Part shown: positions 32,756-42,157 of the stretch, piece by piece | Numbering within the stretch: position 1 is the stretch's first letter | Layout of the letters: every line of letters begins with the position of its first letter | Source of the DNA: JANRLJ01 sp033762735 | Lineage (GTDB): Bacteria > Chloroflexota > Anaerolineae > Aggregatilineales > Phototrophicaceae | Assembly: GCA_033762735.1 (NCBI GenBank) | Contig: JANRLJ010000072.1 | Location: forward strand, 11,527 to 75,526 | Length of the DNA stretch: 64,000 nucleotides | Direction of reading: 5' to 3' | Made by a program: the position numbers and the translations under genes | Notes under the pieces: generated by a model | Told to the model about the DNA's origin: nothing | Database searches by the model: none | The model's input: the letters and a program-made list of their open reading frames with translations, nothing else

Positions 32756-33664
32756 ATGCCGCTGGCTGCTCCCCTTCAATCGCATGTGATGCAAGCCGAC
32801 TCCGCCTTTATCACCAACGCCAGCAGCGCGGCGCTGAACTGGCGTGAAGTGCTGGTGGAGCATGTTGTGCTGCGCAGCAGTGAATTGTACGTGCCGCGCC
32901 TGGACGATCACCTGATCTGCATGGTGCTTGACCGTGACTATGGGCTGGAACAGAAGCGCAACGGCCAGACCTTCCGCCACACGTTTCAGCCGGGGCAGGC
33001 GCAGGTACTCCCGATGGAAACGTCGGGCTGGTGGCGCAGCGACAAGGACGTGCATCTGCTGCACCTGCAATTCACGCACGACTTTATCCAGCACGTCGCC
33101 GCCGAAGTCACCCCGCACGACCCGGCACTGGTCGAACTCCACGACCATTTTCTGATCGAGGATGCGCAGCTCCAGCATCTTGGCCTGACGCTGCTGCGTG
33201 AACTGGAAGAAGGCGGCAGCAGCGGGCACCTGTTCAGCGGCGCACTGGCGACGGCCATCGCCACCCGCCTGCTCACGAAATATGGATCTGTCAAACCCCG
33301 TGCCCTGCCTGAGCACGGCGGTGGCCTTTCCCGTGCAGCCCTGCGGCGGGTGCTGGATTACATCCACGACCATCTGGCGGAAGACATCTCCGCCGCGTCG
33401 CTGGCCGCGCAGCTTCATCTGAGCGTCAGCCATTTCAACGCGGTCTTCAAGGCCAGCGTCGGCGCTGCCCCCTATCAGTATGTGCTGATGCAGCGTGTCG
33501 AACGGGCGCGGCAGCTTCTTCTGGAGGGCGATCTCTCCCCTGCCCAGGCTGCCGCTGCCGTCGGCTTCTATGACCAGAGCCACCTCACCCGGCACATGAG
33601 CCGTCTGCTGGGCGTGACCCCGGCGGCCTTGCAGCGCCAGCGAATCCTCCAAAGCCAGCGTTGA
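32756..33664 (+). CDS. AraC family transcriptional regulator
   Basis: A 302-residue regulator: an N-terminal cupin-like sensing domain (~1-190) and a C-terminal double helix-turn-helix (LDYIHDHLAEDISAASLAAQLHLS ... AAAVGFYDQSHLTRHMSRLLGVTP). The HTH pattern matches AraC/XylS. It is directly upstream of a VOC protein on the same strand, 112 bp apart, a common regulator/enzyme pairing. Confidence 0.92.
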   Translation: MPLAAPLQSHVMQADSAFITNASSAALNWREVLVEHVVLRSSELYVPRLDDHLICMVLDRDYGLEQKRNGQTFRHTFQPGQAQVLPMETSGWWRSDKDVHLLHLQFTHDFIQHVAAEVTPHDPALVELHDHFLIEDAQLQHLGLTLLRELEEGGSSGHLFSGALATAIATRLLTKYGSVKPRALPEHGGGLSRAALRRVLDYIHDHLAEDISAASLAAQLHLSVSHFNAVFKASVGAAPYQYVLMQRVERARQLLLEGDLSPAQAAAAVGFYDQSHLTRHMSRLLGVTPAALQRQRILQSQR

Positions 33665-33776
33665 ATCGTCCAAGCCTTTGTCCCGGCTTCGGCCTACCAT
33701 AAGCAGTATCAACCGCCGCCTGAACTGTACAGGCGGCACAGCTTACCGGACAGCACGAGACGAAGGAGCAGTCGAG

Positions 33777-34142
33777 ATGAAAAACGCGATCAATTGGGTG
33801 GAGATTCCGGCGGTCGATATTCACCGCGCGGCGGCCTTTTACAGCAAGCTGTACGACCGGGAACTGGGGGTGATCGAAGGTGGTGCACGGCGACTGGTGC
33901 TTCTGCCCTATGAGGAAGGCGGCGTGGGGGCATCGCTCAACCAGACCGAGAACTTCCCGCCGGGGGATAAAGGCCCACTGGTGTATCTGAACGCCGGGGA
34001 AGACCTTACGCCCATGCTCAACCGGGTGGAAGCGGCGGGCGGGCAGATCATCACCGCCAAAAGCGACCTGGGCGGCACAGGATTCTATGCCATGTTCCGC
34101 GACAGCGAGGGGAATGTCGTCGCGCTGATGTCGTCGCACTGA
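33777..34142 (+). CDS. VOC (glyoxalase/bleomycin-resistance fold) protein
   Basis: A 121-residue VOC protein beginning MKNAINWVEIPAVDIHRAAAFYSKLY, with YLNAGEDLTPMLNRVEAAGGQIITAK and the final GFYAMFRDSEGNVVALMS. GAAGGAG lies 8 nt before ATG 33777, which fixes the start; the open frame back to 33678 is not coding. The substrate is unknown. Probably controlled by the AraC regulator upstream. Confidence 0.88.
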   Translation: MKNAINWVEIPAVDIHRAAAFYSKLYDRELGVIEGGARRLVLLPYEEGGVGASLNQTENFPPGDKGPLVYLNAGEDLTPMLNRVEAAGGQIITAKSDLGGTGFYAMFRDSEGNVVALMSSH

Positions 34143-34164
34143 TGTCTGCGCGGTAAGGGCTGGA

Positions 34165-34196
34165 CAAAAAAGGGGGACATCGCAAAGGATGTCCCC
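34165..34196 (-). terminator. rho-independent terminator (minus strand)
   Basis: GGGGACATC and GATGTCCCC arms around a 6-nt loop (34173-34196). On the minus strand the stem is followed by CTTTTTT (34165-34172). It would end transcription of the secreted-protein gene that stops at 34394, after ~200 nt of repeat. Confidence 0.65.
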
Positions 34197-34235
34197 ACAA
34201 GCAGCCTCAGTTTTGGATAGGTGTTGTGGCAGAAA

Positions 34236-34344
34236 CCCCACCCCTAAATCCCCTCCCCATTGCATAGAGAGGGGACTTAAAGAACCGTTCTAACCTGTCC
34301 TGCTCCCCCTCTCTACATAGTGGAGAGGAGGCTGGGGGGTGAGG
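34236..34344. repeat. hairpin repeat, CCTCACCCC family
   Basis: Two units with CCCCTCCCCATTGCATAGAGAGGGG and CCCCCTCTCTACATAGTGGAGAGG arms, ending GGGGGGTGAGG, between the VOC gene and the secreted-protein gene. Confidence 0.8.
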
Positions 34345-34393
34345 AATGCGTTGTGAGGCGCTATCCGAAACTCAGGTTAAGCATGTATTTCAA

Positions 34394-35692
34394 TCAGCCG
34401 CCGGGGGTGGCTTCGGCGGTTGCCTCGCCCGTCGGCGCTTCTTCGGTCATCTCGCCCATACCGCCGCCCATCATCGACGGATCGCCAATGGCGGTGGGAA
34501 TGGTCACGACCGCGCCGTTTACGACCACCGGCGCATCGGCACCAGGGATGACCAGCCATTCATACACGCCGGGCTGATTGTCGTCGATGTGCAGCATCGG
34601 CCACACCAGCGGCGGAATCGGCATCGGCATGGCCGTCATGCTCTGGTCGAGCGGCACCTGCACACCCGTATTTTCCCCATCATTCACCGGCGCAACACCC
34701 AGCGACGCACCGGGATGCCCGCCCGCGTCGGCGTGAACGTCAATCCAGCCCTGCCCGACCGAAATCACCGAAGCCAGCGTCATCACCGGCGCTTCGGCCA
34801 GTTCTTCCGGCGCGACGCCCACACCTTCCAGCATTTCGCCCGACGCAGTGATGCTGGGGAAGACGTTTTCCGGCGCTTCCAGCGATACGCCCGCAGCGGT
34901 CAGGATGACGACCGTCTCGCTGGTATTGAAGGTGGCGTTGGCGACTGTGTCATTCACGACCAGCGGCGCATCTGCCCCTTCGACCTCGCCGAATTCATAC
35001 ACATTCGGCGTATTGTCATCCACATGGATCATGGCGTGCAGCACAGGCGTAATTTCACCTTCCACCAGCGGGACGATCACCGCCGGGTTGGTGCCCATCA
35101 TCAGCGGCGCATAGCCCAGCACCGGGCCGGGATTGCCGCCATCGTCCGCGTGAATGACGATAAAGCCGCCCACTTCTGAAATCACAGAGCCGATAATCGC
35201 GCTGCCACCGACCTGCTGGTCAAAGACGCGCACTGCGGTCAGGCGGAAGGGTGCCAGCACAGGCTGACCGTCCTCGCCCATCTGCATGGGGTCGGCCATC
35301 TGGCGCATCTCGAATTCATAGGCACCGGGCTGACCGTCGTCGGTGTGGAGCACGGCCAGCAGCGCCGGGGTCGCGCCCAGCACATCAATGGCGACGATGA
35401 CATTTTCGTTCACGCCGTCCGCCAGCGGGGCAATGCCGACCGTCGGGCCGGGCGTCCCGCCCAGATCGACGTGAATGGCGAGCCAACCGGGGCCAGCGCT
35501 GGTGGCGCTTTGCACGACCACCGTTCCATCCAGCGAGAGCTGGTCGCTGACCGCGATCAGACTGCTGCCCATCATTTCCGTCCCTTCGCCTTCAGCGGCA
35601 GGGGTGGCCTCAGGCGTGGCATCCTGGGCGTACAGCGGGAGCGTGAGCGCCAGGAGCAGCGCCAGCACAACGAGGAAAGTAAACTTACGCAT
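34394..35692 (-). CDS. secreted protein with three DUF7282-like repeats
   Basis: A 432-residue secreted protein. Residues 1-22 (MRKFTFLVVLALLLALTLPLYA) are a signal peptide. Three ~110-residue copies of one beta-sandwich module follow, each with 'GW/GF-I-x-x-H-x-D-x-GG-x-PG-x-x-x-G' and later 'H-x-DD-x-x-x-x-YE': PGWLAIHVDLGGTPGP, GGFIVIHADDGGNPGP and QGWIDVHADAGGHPGA. This is the DUF7282 type. The C-terminus is Met/Gly then Glu/Ala/Thr-rich. ATG 35692 is chosen because the signal peptide starts there. The role is probably extracellular; function unknown. Confidence 0.82.
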   Translation of the reverse strand: MRKFTFLVVLALLLALTLPLYAQDATPEATPAAEGEGTEMMGSSLIAVSDQLSLDGTVVVQSATSAGPGWLAIHVDLGGTPGPTVGIAPLADGVNENVIVAIDVLGATPALLAVLHTDDGQPGAYEFEMRQMADPMQMGEDGQPVLAPFRLTAVRVFDQQVGGSAIIGSVISEVGGFIVIHADDGGNPGPVLGYAPLMMGTNPAVIVPLVEGEITPVLHAMIHVDDNTPNVYEFGEVEGADAPLVVNDTVANATFNTSETVVILTAAGVSLEAPENVFPSITASGEMLEGVGVAPEELAEAPVMTLASVISVGQGWIDVHADAGGHPGASLGVAPVNDGENTGVQVPLDQSMTAMPMPIPPLVWPMLHIDDNQPGVYEWLVIPGADAPVVVNGAVVTIPTAIGDPSMMGGGMGEMTEEAPTGEATAEATPGG

Positions 35693-35843
35693 ACAAATAG
35701 ACCTCCACAGCAACCAATCGAAATGCTCGTGGTGGCGAGTGAGATGCGCGTTGAATTGAAGCCAACAGCGGCGTTCCCCATTCTACCGAAGCGCATTGGT
35801 AGAAGATGAAGTGCAAGTAAGTATCACACCATCGACCCCCAAA

Positions 35844-36028
35844 AAGAGCCGGATGACCCCTTTCTGAAGGATATTCCGGCTCACGCGAGTGTGTGCAGAG
35901 GCAATCCCGACAGAGTACCCCTGCTGAGCCTCGCGCCGCCGCACAGCGACCTGACGCTGGATGAGGTGTTCGAGGAGATGGAAGCGGTGTTCGTGCGTTA
36001 CCTGCGCCCCATCATGGAGGGGGGATAA
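35844..36028 (+). other. possible decayed coding fragment
   Basis: The 374-bp gap between the secreted-protein and TolB-like genes holds one stretch of protein-like sequence on the plus strand, ending LTLDEVFEEMEAVFVRYLRPIM and a stop at 36028. It has no plausible start and no family I recognise. It may be the tail of a deleted gene or chance. No repeat of the main families is seen here. Confidence 0.25.
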
Positions 36029-36066
36029 TCCCTTTTGCTCCCCATTGTCGCCCGTAGGTCAACATA

Positions 36067-36975
36067 TCACCGCCGGGGACGGAGCGCAACATTGGTGGCG
36101 CGCAGCGGGATGGAATAGGGTGTGAATGGGCGGAGGTCGCCTGTAGCCGTGTCGAGGAGGAGAAAGGTCGTCGTCCCCTGGGCAAAGGTCAGCAGCAGAT
36201 TGTTTCCATCCGGCATCCACTGTGGATAGGCGTTGGCGGTCGGGAGATTCTCGGCAAGCAGCAGCGGCTCCCCGGCTGCTGTGCCGTTGTGAATGTCGAT
36301 CTGCGCGAGATGGTAGGTCGTCTGATCGTGCTCAATCAGGACGAACGTCAGCGAACGGCCATCAGGCGACCACGCAGGCGAGGCGATGATGCCCCGCGCC
36401 AGCCGAATGGGAATCGCATTGACCGTATCCGACGGGACGAGCAGCAGCCCCACCTCCGAAGCCAGCGCCAGCCATCTGCCATCCGGTGACCAGACCGCGT
36501 CATGCTCGCCTGTGGTGTTGTTGATGACCACGCGGCTTTGCCCGGTCTGGACGTTCAGCAGATAGATATCGAGGTCGTAGGTATAATCGCGCGAGGATAC
36601 CATCGCGATCTGCATACCGTCCGGCGACCAGTCCAGCGGGCCGTCCCAGTAGGTGTTGGTCGTCAGGCGGCGCGGCAGGCGGTCAGGATGATGGTCATGG
36701 AGCGCCTGCACGTAAATCTCATAATTCCCGTCGCGGTTGGAGACAAAGCCGAGTGTCTCCCCATCCGGCGACCAGACCGGGAGCGACTCCCGCGCCGGGG
36801 AAGTGTGGGTAAAATTGACGAGAACGCCGCGCGTAAAATCGAACAGGTAAATGTCGTTCTCGGCCTCGAACGCCAGCACATCCCCTTGCAGCAGCGGCGC
36901 GGCCAGCAGCATAAGGCCGATCAGCACAGCAGTGCCCAGGGTCAGCAGCGCGGGGATGAACAACAGTCGAGGCAT
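36067..36975 (-). CDS. TolB-like WD40/propeller protein
   Basis: A 302-residue protein with an N-terminal membrane anchor (PALLTLGTAVLIGLMLLAAPLL), then repeated TolB-type blades: LPVWSPDGETLGFVSNRDGNYEIY, PLDWSPDGMQIAMVSSRD, DAVWSPDGRWLALASE, SPAWSPDGRSLTFV and YPQWMPDGNNLLLTF. The 'WSPDG..' motifs are diagnostic. It is most likely extracytoplasmic and may bind other envelope proteins. A GTG at 36981 is an alternative start. Confidence 0.88.
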   Translation of the reverse strand: MPRLLFIPALLTLGTAVLIGLMLLAAPLLQGDVLAFEAENDIYLFDFTRGVLVNFTHTSPARESLPVWSPDGETLGFVSNRDGNYEIYVQALHDHHPDRLPRRLTTNTYWDGPLDWSPDGMQIAMVSSRDYTYDLDIYLLNVQTGQSRVVINNTTGEHDAVWSPDGRWLALASEVGLLLVPSDTVNAIPIRLARGIIASPAWSPDGRSLTFVLIEHDQTTYHLAQIDIHNGTAAGEPLLLAENLPTANAYPQWMPDGNNLLLTFAQGTTTFLLLDTATGDLRPFTPYSIPLRATNVALRPRR

Positions 36976-37095
36976 TAGCACGGCATCAGCACACTTTACA
37001 GAGACAGGATTAACACTTATTTTACACCCGACGGCTTGACTCTCCCCCTGCTGAAAGCCTCATCATCCAGGTATCAACGGAGGAGCACACACACG

Positions 37096-37791
37096 ATGTT
37101 CAGGATTGGAGAATTCGCCCGCTTTACCCACACCTCGGTCAAGACGCTGCGGTTTTATGACCGCATTGACCTGCTCAAGCCCAACTACACCGATCCCGCC
37201 AACGGCTACCGTTATTATGGACTGGATCAGATAGAGACGCTCCAGCGCATTCTGGCGCTGAAAGCGATGGGGCTGAGCCTGGATGAGATTGTGCGCTTTC
37301 TTGATCCTGCCCTTCCCGAAGCGGCGGTCACCGAACTGCTGATGCAGCGGCGGACGGAACTGGAAACACAGCTCCGCCAGATTCGGGAGCAGCTCACCCG
37401 GTTGAACGCCCATCTGCGGCGGCTGGAAAAGGAACGGACGATGCCCGACTATACCATCACGCTGATCGCCCCGGAGCAGCGCACCAACGCCGCTGTCCCG
37501 CCGGAGGTGCAGGCCATCATCCACATCTCGACCGAGGACGCACGGCTGGATGAGCAGGAGAATCGTCTGCTGCTGATCGACGCCGACGCCGCGCCCCAAT
37601 GGCTGCTGAGCACTGTCCATCGCGGGGCGCTGCAAACGCTCTCGCCCGCGTTCCGTGCCCTCGCTGCGTGGATGCAGGCCAACGGCTACCGTCCGGTTGG
37701 GCCGCCGCGTGAAATTCTGCGCGAAGGGGCGACCCTTCAGGCGGAGGACGCTGTGATCGAGTTGCAAATTCCGGTCACGTCCAACCGCTAG
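37096..37791 (+). CDS. MerR family transcriptional regulator
   Basis: A 231-residue regulator. The N-terminal winged HTH is typical (MFRIGEFARFTHTSVKTLRFYDRIDLLKP, then NGYRYYGLDQIETL), followed by a long coiled coil (about 75-115) that dimerises and a C-terminal effector-binding region of GyrI-like character. GGAGG lies just before ATG 37096; the frame back to 37036 is not used. It may control the secreted gene 100 bp downstream. Confidence 0.9.
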   Translation: MFRIGEFARFTHTSVKTLRFYDRIDLLKPNYTDPANGYRYYGLDQIETLQRILALKAMGLSLDEIVRFLDPALPEAAVTELLMQRRTELETQLRQIREQLTRLNAHLRRLEKERTMPDYTITLIAPEQRTNAAVPPEVQAIIHISTEDARLDEQENRLLLIDADAAPQWLLSTVHRGALQTLSPAFRALAAWMQANGYRPVGPPREILREGATLQAEDAVIELQIPVTSNR

Positions 37792-37893
37792 TTCCGCCGC
37801 GCGTCCCCATTTCAATTCCATCCCTTTGCGAGTCTTCAGTCCAATTTCGGGCTGTCTCGGTTTCGTTTTGTCTGCGCACAGAAAGGATAAGCT

Positions 37894-38982
37894 ATGCGTC
37901 TGATTTCGCTTGTCGGGTTGGTGCTCGTCCTGCTGCTGGGGGCGGTTGGCGTCAGCGCACAGGAGGCAGCGACACAGGAAGCGCCGCCTCAGGATGCGGT
38001 CGAAGGTCTTCTGGCCGCGTTCCAGAATCATCCCATCGTCGGCATTGGGGAGTTTCACGGCGTCGAACAGTACATGCCGCTGTATGAACGGCTGCTGCGC
38101 GATTCCCGCTTTATCGCAGAGGTGGGCAATATCGTCTTTGAGACGGGCAATTCGTTCTATCAGGACGTGATGGATCGCTACATTGCCGGGGAAGCCATCA
38201 GCGATCAGGAGCTTTTGCAGACCTTATCGCCCACCATCGCCTATGGCCCCACCCCGCTTCCACAGACGATCTTTCAGTTCCTCGCGCTGGTGCGGGAGAT
38301 CAATCAGGGCTTGCCCGAAGGTGAACAACTGCGCGTACTGCTGGCGGATCCGCCGCTTGATCCAGCCAATCCGCCGTCGATGGCCGGTGGCCCGCCGCCC
38401 AACCGTGATGAACACATGGCGCAGATCATCGAACAGGTGCTGGCGAACGGGGAAAAAGCGCTGTTTATCGTCGGCTCCACCCACCTGATGCCGCAGGGCT
38501 TTCCCTTCGCGCTGCCGGGTGAAGCGGGCGGCCCGATGATTATCACCCAGCCCAGCGAAGGCGGCGCGACGGTGGTCGCTCCATCGGATGCGCAGGTGCC
38601 GCTGCCGCTTGATCTGGGGCGCAACGTCCGGCAGATCGTCGAGGAACGGCATCCCGGCGCGATTTACGCCGTGCAGCTTCACATGGGGCTGGCGCAAACG
38701 CTGTGCAATGCTGAACTCGAAGCGCGGTTGGGCGGCGGCGCAACACCCGTACTGGTGGCGATGCGCGGCACCTGGCTGGAAGAACTGCTGAGCAGGCCGG
38801 AATGTGCCAGTCTGGAAGCGAACGGGATGCCACGCTACGTAAGCACCTGGGGCGATGCTTATCTGATGCTGGCTCCGGCTGATGTGCTGACCATCGCACC
38901 GACTTCGCCGGATGGGGCTTCAATCCCGCTGTTCGACGCCTTCCGCGATCTGCAAGCGCTGATGCCCGTCTCTGCGCCCTGA
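37894..38982 (+). CDS. secreted erythromycin-esterase/ChaN-like protein
   Basis: A 362-residue protein with a signal peptide (MRLISLVGLVLVLLLGAVGVSA). IVGIGEFHGVEQYMPLYERLL has the G-E-x-H-G metal-type motif of the EreA/ChaN/TraB superfamily, and KALFIVGSTHLM matches the second conserved strand and His. The remaining ~180 residues are variable. Enzyme activity is likely but the substrate is unknown. AAAGGA precedes the ATG. Confidence 0.65.
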   Translation: MRLISLVGLVLVLLLGAVGVSAQEAATQEAPPQDAVEGLLAAFQNHPIVGIGEFHGVEQYMPLYERLLRDSRFIAEVGNIVFETGNSFYQDVMDRYIAGEAISDQELLQTLSPTIAYGPTPLPQTIFQFLALVREINQGLPEGEQLRVLLADPPLDPANPPSMAGGPPPNRDEHMAQIIEQVLANGEKALFIVGSTHLMPQGFPFALPGEAGGPMIITQPSEGGATVVAPSDAQVPLPLDLGRNVRQIVEERHPGAIYAVQLHMGLAQTLCNAELEARLGGGATPVLVAMRGTWLEELLSRPECASLEANGMPRYVSTWGDAYLMLAPADVLTIAPTSPDGASIPLFDAFRDLQALMPVSAP

Positions 38983-39057
38983 ACGAAGGCGAGGATGAGT
39001 ACGTCCTCTCAAGTCTCATCTCCAATCAACATGAGGTTTGTTTAACGCTGCTTTATG

Positions 39058-39125
39058 TCCTCACCCCCGCCTCACTTCGCTCGACTCCCCCTCTCCAAAA
39101 GATTGGAGAGGGGGTCGGGGGGTGA
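39058..39125. repeat. hairpin repeat, CCTCACCCC family
   Basis: TCCTCACCCCCGCCTC...CCCCCTCTCCAAAAGATTGGAGAGGGGG...GGGGTGAGG, nearly the same as 56054-56124 including the CTCGACTCCCC segment. Confidence 0.85.
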
Positions 39126-39164
39126 GGAATTTGAGGTAGGTTTATCCAGAACTGAGGTTAATCA

Positions 39165-39194
39165 AAAAGGCCTCGCTATTCCGGGAGGCCTTTT
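39165..39194. terminator. bidirectional rho-independent terminator
   Basis: A perfect 10-bp stem, AAAAGGCCTC with GAGGCCTTTT, around a 10-nt loop, with A-rich and T-rich flanks. It lies between two converging genes (ends 38982 and 39237) and could stop both. Confidence 0.85.
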
Positions 39195-39236
39195 CGTTTA
39201 TCGCAATTGTGCGCAGTGCAACTCTTGTGACGCTGT

Positions 39237-41792
39237 TTACTGCTCCGGGTTCACGACCAGCGACTCGGCCATCGCCAGGATGATCGGTTCGAGCGCGTCG
39301 GCTTCTTCGGGCGTGGAGATGCCCAGCAGCAGCGCGAACACGCCGTCTTCCCCCGTTTCCAGCAGGTAGGCCGTCGCATGGACACCGTTCAGCAGGAAGC
39401 GCACCACGTAAGCAGGCTGCCCGTTGATGGTCGTCTCACCTTCGGACTGAATGTCATACTCCGGCTGGAAGGCGATGAACTCATCCACCAGATAATCGCG
39501 CAGGTCTTGCAGGGTCGCGTCCGGGGCGAAATCACCATCGGCGAAAACATCGCTTGCCCCGCCGACGATCACCTGCACCCCCTGTTCGCCCTCGGACAGC
39601 CTCGGCTCGGAAGTGCGAAACTGTTCCAGCGCTGCGTCACTGCTGGCGAAGACGATGCTGCCGCCGCCCGCGCTGAACAGACGATACTCCCCGACTTGCC
39701 AGTCTGATGGGTGGTCAACGCTGAACGAATTGACGGCCTGGAAGGTCGCGCCCAGTTCGGCCTGCGCGCCTGAGACTTCCGTTGCTTCCGCCGTCACGTC
39801 GGCGCCTGACCCCTGTCCGGTTCTGGTTGGAATGGAGGTCGCGGTCGCCACTGCGGTTGCGTTAGCATCTGCGCCGCTGGTCGTGGGCGGAACGGTTGGG
39901 CTGGCCGTCGCCGACCCTGTGGCGGTCGGTGTGGAGGTGAAGATTTCGGCGCTGGGCGTGGCCGTCACAATGCCGGGTGCGGCTCCGACTGGTGTAGCCG
40001 TCCCCGGCGAGATGATGGTCGCGGTCGCTTGCAGATCGGGCGCACCTTCGTACAGCCGCAGCGTGTAGGTGCCGCCGCTGCTGCCGGTATAGCTGGCGAC
40101 CGTCAGGGTATATTCGCCATCGGCGGGCAGTTCGACACTGCTGATGCGGCTGTTGAGCGTCCCGTCGCCCCGGTCGTCGTTATAGGCCAGGAACGCGCCG
40201 CTGGCATCTTCCAGGCTGAGCGTGGTGTCAAAGCTGCCGTCGAGATCGGCGGAGATCACCTGCCCGGCTGTCCCGGTAAAGGTGTAGCGGGCGCTGGTGC
40301 CCGATATTAGTTCTGCCTCTACCGTGTCGCCAATCGTAATTGGCTGCGCCTGCACTTCGACCGTCGGAGAGGGGACGAAGGTGGGACTGGGGAACGGTGT
40401 GGCGGTCGCCAGCGTGAAGTTGGGGTCGGGCTGGACCGATTCTGCGATGGAGCGAACCACAGGGCGCAGCGCGTCCAGTTCCCCCGGAGCGCCCACCCCC
40501 AGCACGCCAGCAAACTGCCCCCGGCCAAACTCGATCAGATACGCGACCCCGGCGAAACCGCGGCCGGAAAATTCGATCTGCACCGCGCGACGGTCATTGA
40601 GGCTGGTTGGCGTCTCACTGTCGGCGCTGAAATTCTGGCTTTCCAGAATGGTAGTGCGGAATGCCTGCGCCAGATCGTTCAGTGTAGTGCGGCTGTCATC
40701 AGCATCAGGCAGGGTGGTCACGATGACCGAGGCCGGACCGACGATGACCGAAGCGCCCTGCTGCCCTGGACTCAACACCGGATTGTCTGTTTCCAGCGCG
40801 TCCTGAACATCGGGTGCGCTGCCGAAGCTGACGACTGCACCGTTGTCATAGCTGAACGGGCTGAACGTCACCCAGCCTTCAGGGTAACGGGCAGTAAACG
40901 CACCATTTTCCGCAGTGTAGGTCTGTGGCAGATCGACGCTCGGTTCCGGGATTTCCGCCGTCCACTCGACCGACTCCGACACGGCGCGGGCGATAGGCTG
41001 AATGGCAGCGCCTTCACCGGGCGCGGCCACGCCTGCCACCAGCGCGAACAAGCCCGATTCTTCGCTGACAAGATGCCGGATAATCAAAATGCCCTCGAAG
41101 GTGCCCCCCCCGAAGGTGACTTCCACCGCAGGCAGCCCGGCGACGGTGGTATCGATCTGTTCCAGCACCATGAAGCCGTCCTGCCCCAAAATCTGGTCGA
41201 TGAACGGCTGGGCGACTTCTTCCAGGGGGAGCACTTCCCCGCGCTCAAAATTATTGTTGGAGGTGACGACCACCGCGTCGTTGGCGATGACCAGAATGGC
41301 CTGCTCACCGGGCGCAGGTTCAGGGAATTGCTGCCGCAGCAGATCGACCGACTCGGTCGTGTTGCCCAGGAAGACATTGGCCGGATTGGGCGACTCGCTT
41401 ACCCAGCCTTCGGGGTAGTTGAGGGTGAAGAAGTCGCTTTCGAGCGTTTCGGTCAGGTCAACCGCTGGCTCGGCGGTCGCTTCCGGGGTCGCTTCGCTGG
41501 TGAGTGCAGGGGGAGCGGCGGTTGCGGGGCCAGCCGCGGCGGTCACGATGCCGCAGTCTTCCAGAATCGCATCGATCTCATCACGGGCATAACCGAGCGC
41601 CCGCAGCGCCGTTGCGACATCGGCCTCGTCGGATTCGCTTCCGGCCTGCGCGACCAGAATCTCGACCAGGCTTAAATCAATGGCACAGGGGGTGGCCTGT
41701 GGGGGTGGGTTTCCTTCCTGCGCCGCGACGGGCAGCAGTCCAATCAGTACTAGTGCCAGCGCCAGCAGCAGACTCAAGCGCGTCTTCCGCAT
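39237..41792 (-). CDS. large secreted protein, three PsbP-like modules plus PPC domain
   Basis: An 851-residue secreted protein with a signal peptide (MRKTRLSLLLALALVLIGLLPVAA). Three copies of a ~150-residue module each contain a 'Y/D-P-x-x-W' block: LNYPEGWVSES, ARYPEGWVTFS and VDHPSDWQVGE, followed by VxV...DA/SD and a C-terminal 'A-x-L-x-x-G'. Between the second and third is a pre-peptidase C-terminal (PPC) domain (RYTFTGTAGQVISADLDG ... PADGEYTLTVAS), then a Thr/Ala/Pro-rich linker. AGGAGG lies just before the ATG. Function unknown; it likely binds something at the cell surface. Confidence 0.8.
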   Translation of the reverse strand: MRKTRLSLLLALALVLIGLLPVAAQEGNPPPQATPCAIDLSLVEILVAQAGSESDEADVATALRALGYARDEIDAILEDCGIVTAAAGPATAAPPALTSEATPEATAEPAVDLTETLESDFFTLNYPEGWVSESPNPANVFLGNTTESVDLLRQQFPEPAPGEQAILVIANDAVVVTSNNNFERGEVLPLEEVAQPFIDQILGQDGFMVLEQIDTTVAGLPAVEVTFGGGTFEGILIIRHLVSEESGLFALVAGVAAPGEGAAIQPIARAVSESVEWTAEIPEPSVDLPQTYTAENGAFTARYPEGWVTFSPFSYDNGAVVSFGSAPDVQDALETDNPVLSPGQQGASVIVGPASVIVTTLPDADDSRTTLNDLAQAFRTTILESQNFSADSETPTSLNDRRAVQIEFSGRGFAGVAYLIEFGRGQFAGVLGVGAPGELDALRPVVRSIAESVQPDPNFTLATATPFPSPTFVPSPTVEVQAQPITIGDTVEAELISGTSARYTFTGTAGQVISADLDGSFDTTLSLEDASGAFLAYNDDRGDGTLNSRISSVELPADGEYTLTVASYTGSSGGTYTLRLYEGAPDLQATATIISPGTATPVGAAPGIVTATPSAEIFTSTPTATGSATASPTVPPTTSGADANATAVATATSIPTRTGQGSGADVTAEATEVSGAQAELGATFQAVNSFSVDHPSDWQVGEYRLFSAGGGSIVFASSDAALEQFRTSEPRLSEGEQGVQVIVGGASDVFADGDFAPDATLQDLRDYLVDEFIAFQPEYDIQSEGETTINGQPAYVVRFLLNGVHATAYLLETGEDGVFALLLGISTPEEADALEPIILAMAESLVVNPEQ

Positions 41793-41952
41793 TCCTGTCC
41801 TCCTGTGTTCGTCCGATCAAATGGAAAAAAATGGCGATGCAAGATGGTGGTGGGGCGTTGATGCCGTACATCATGCATTGTACAGCACTTTGCCGCGTAA
41901 AGCCGCCTTTTATGGCGTGATGTTGGAAATTGGTTGGGGACAGCGAAAGTGA

Positions 41953-42034
41953 TTGAACCGCCGAGGCGCAAGGACATGGCAATTTCGCCCTCACCCCATA
42001 AGCGAAGCGACTCCCTCTGCAAGAAGGGCTTAAA
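41953..42034. repeat. intergenic repeats upstream of manA
   Basis: The 41793-42157 gap has no convincing gene. It contains a degenerate ACGAAG-type repeat (TTGAACCGCCGAGGCGCAAGG, 41953-41973) and half of a CCTCACCCC hairpin element (41989-42034). Confidence 0.6.
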
Positions 42035-42157
42035 AGCCAGAGGGTTGTGGGTAACGCCTGTTAAAGCATTTTCCCATAAGCAAAGGCGGCGGAGGGCGTG
42101 TATAGTCACGGTGACACGTCAGCATGACACATCCACGCGAACCAAAGGAGAAACGTG

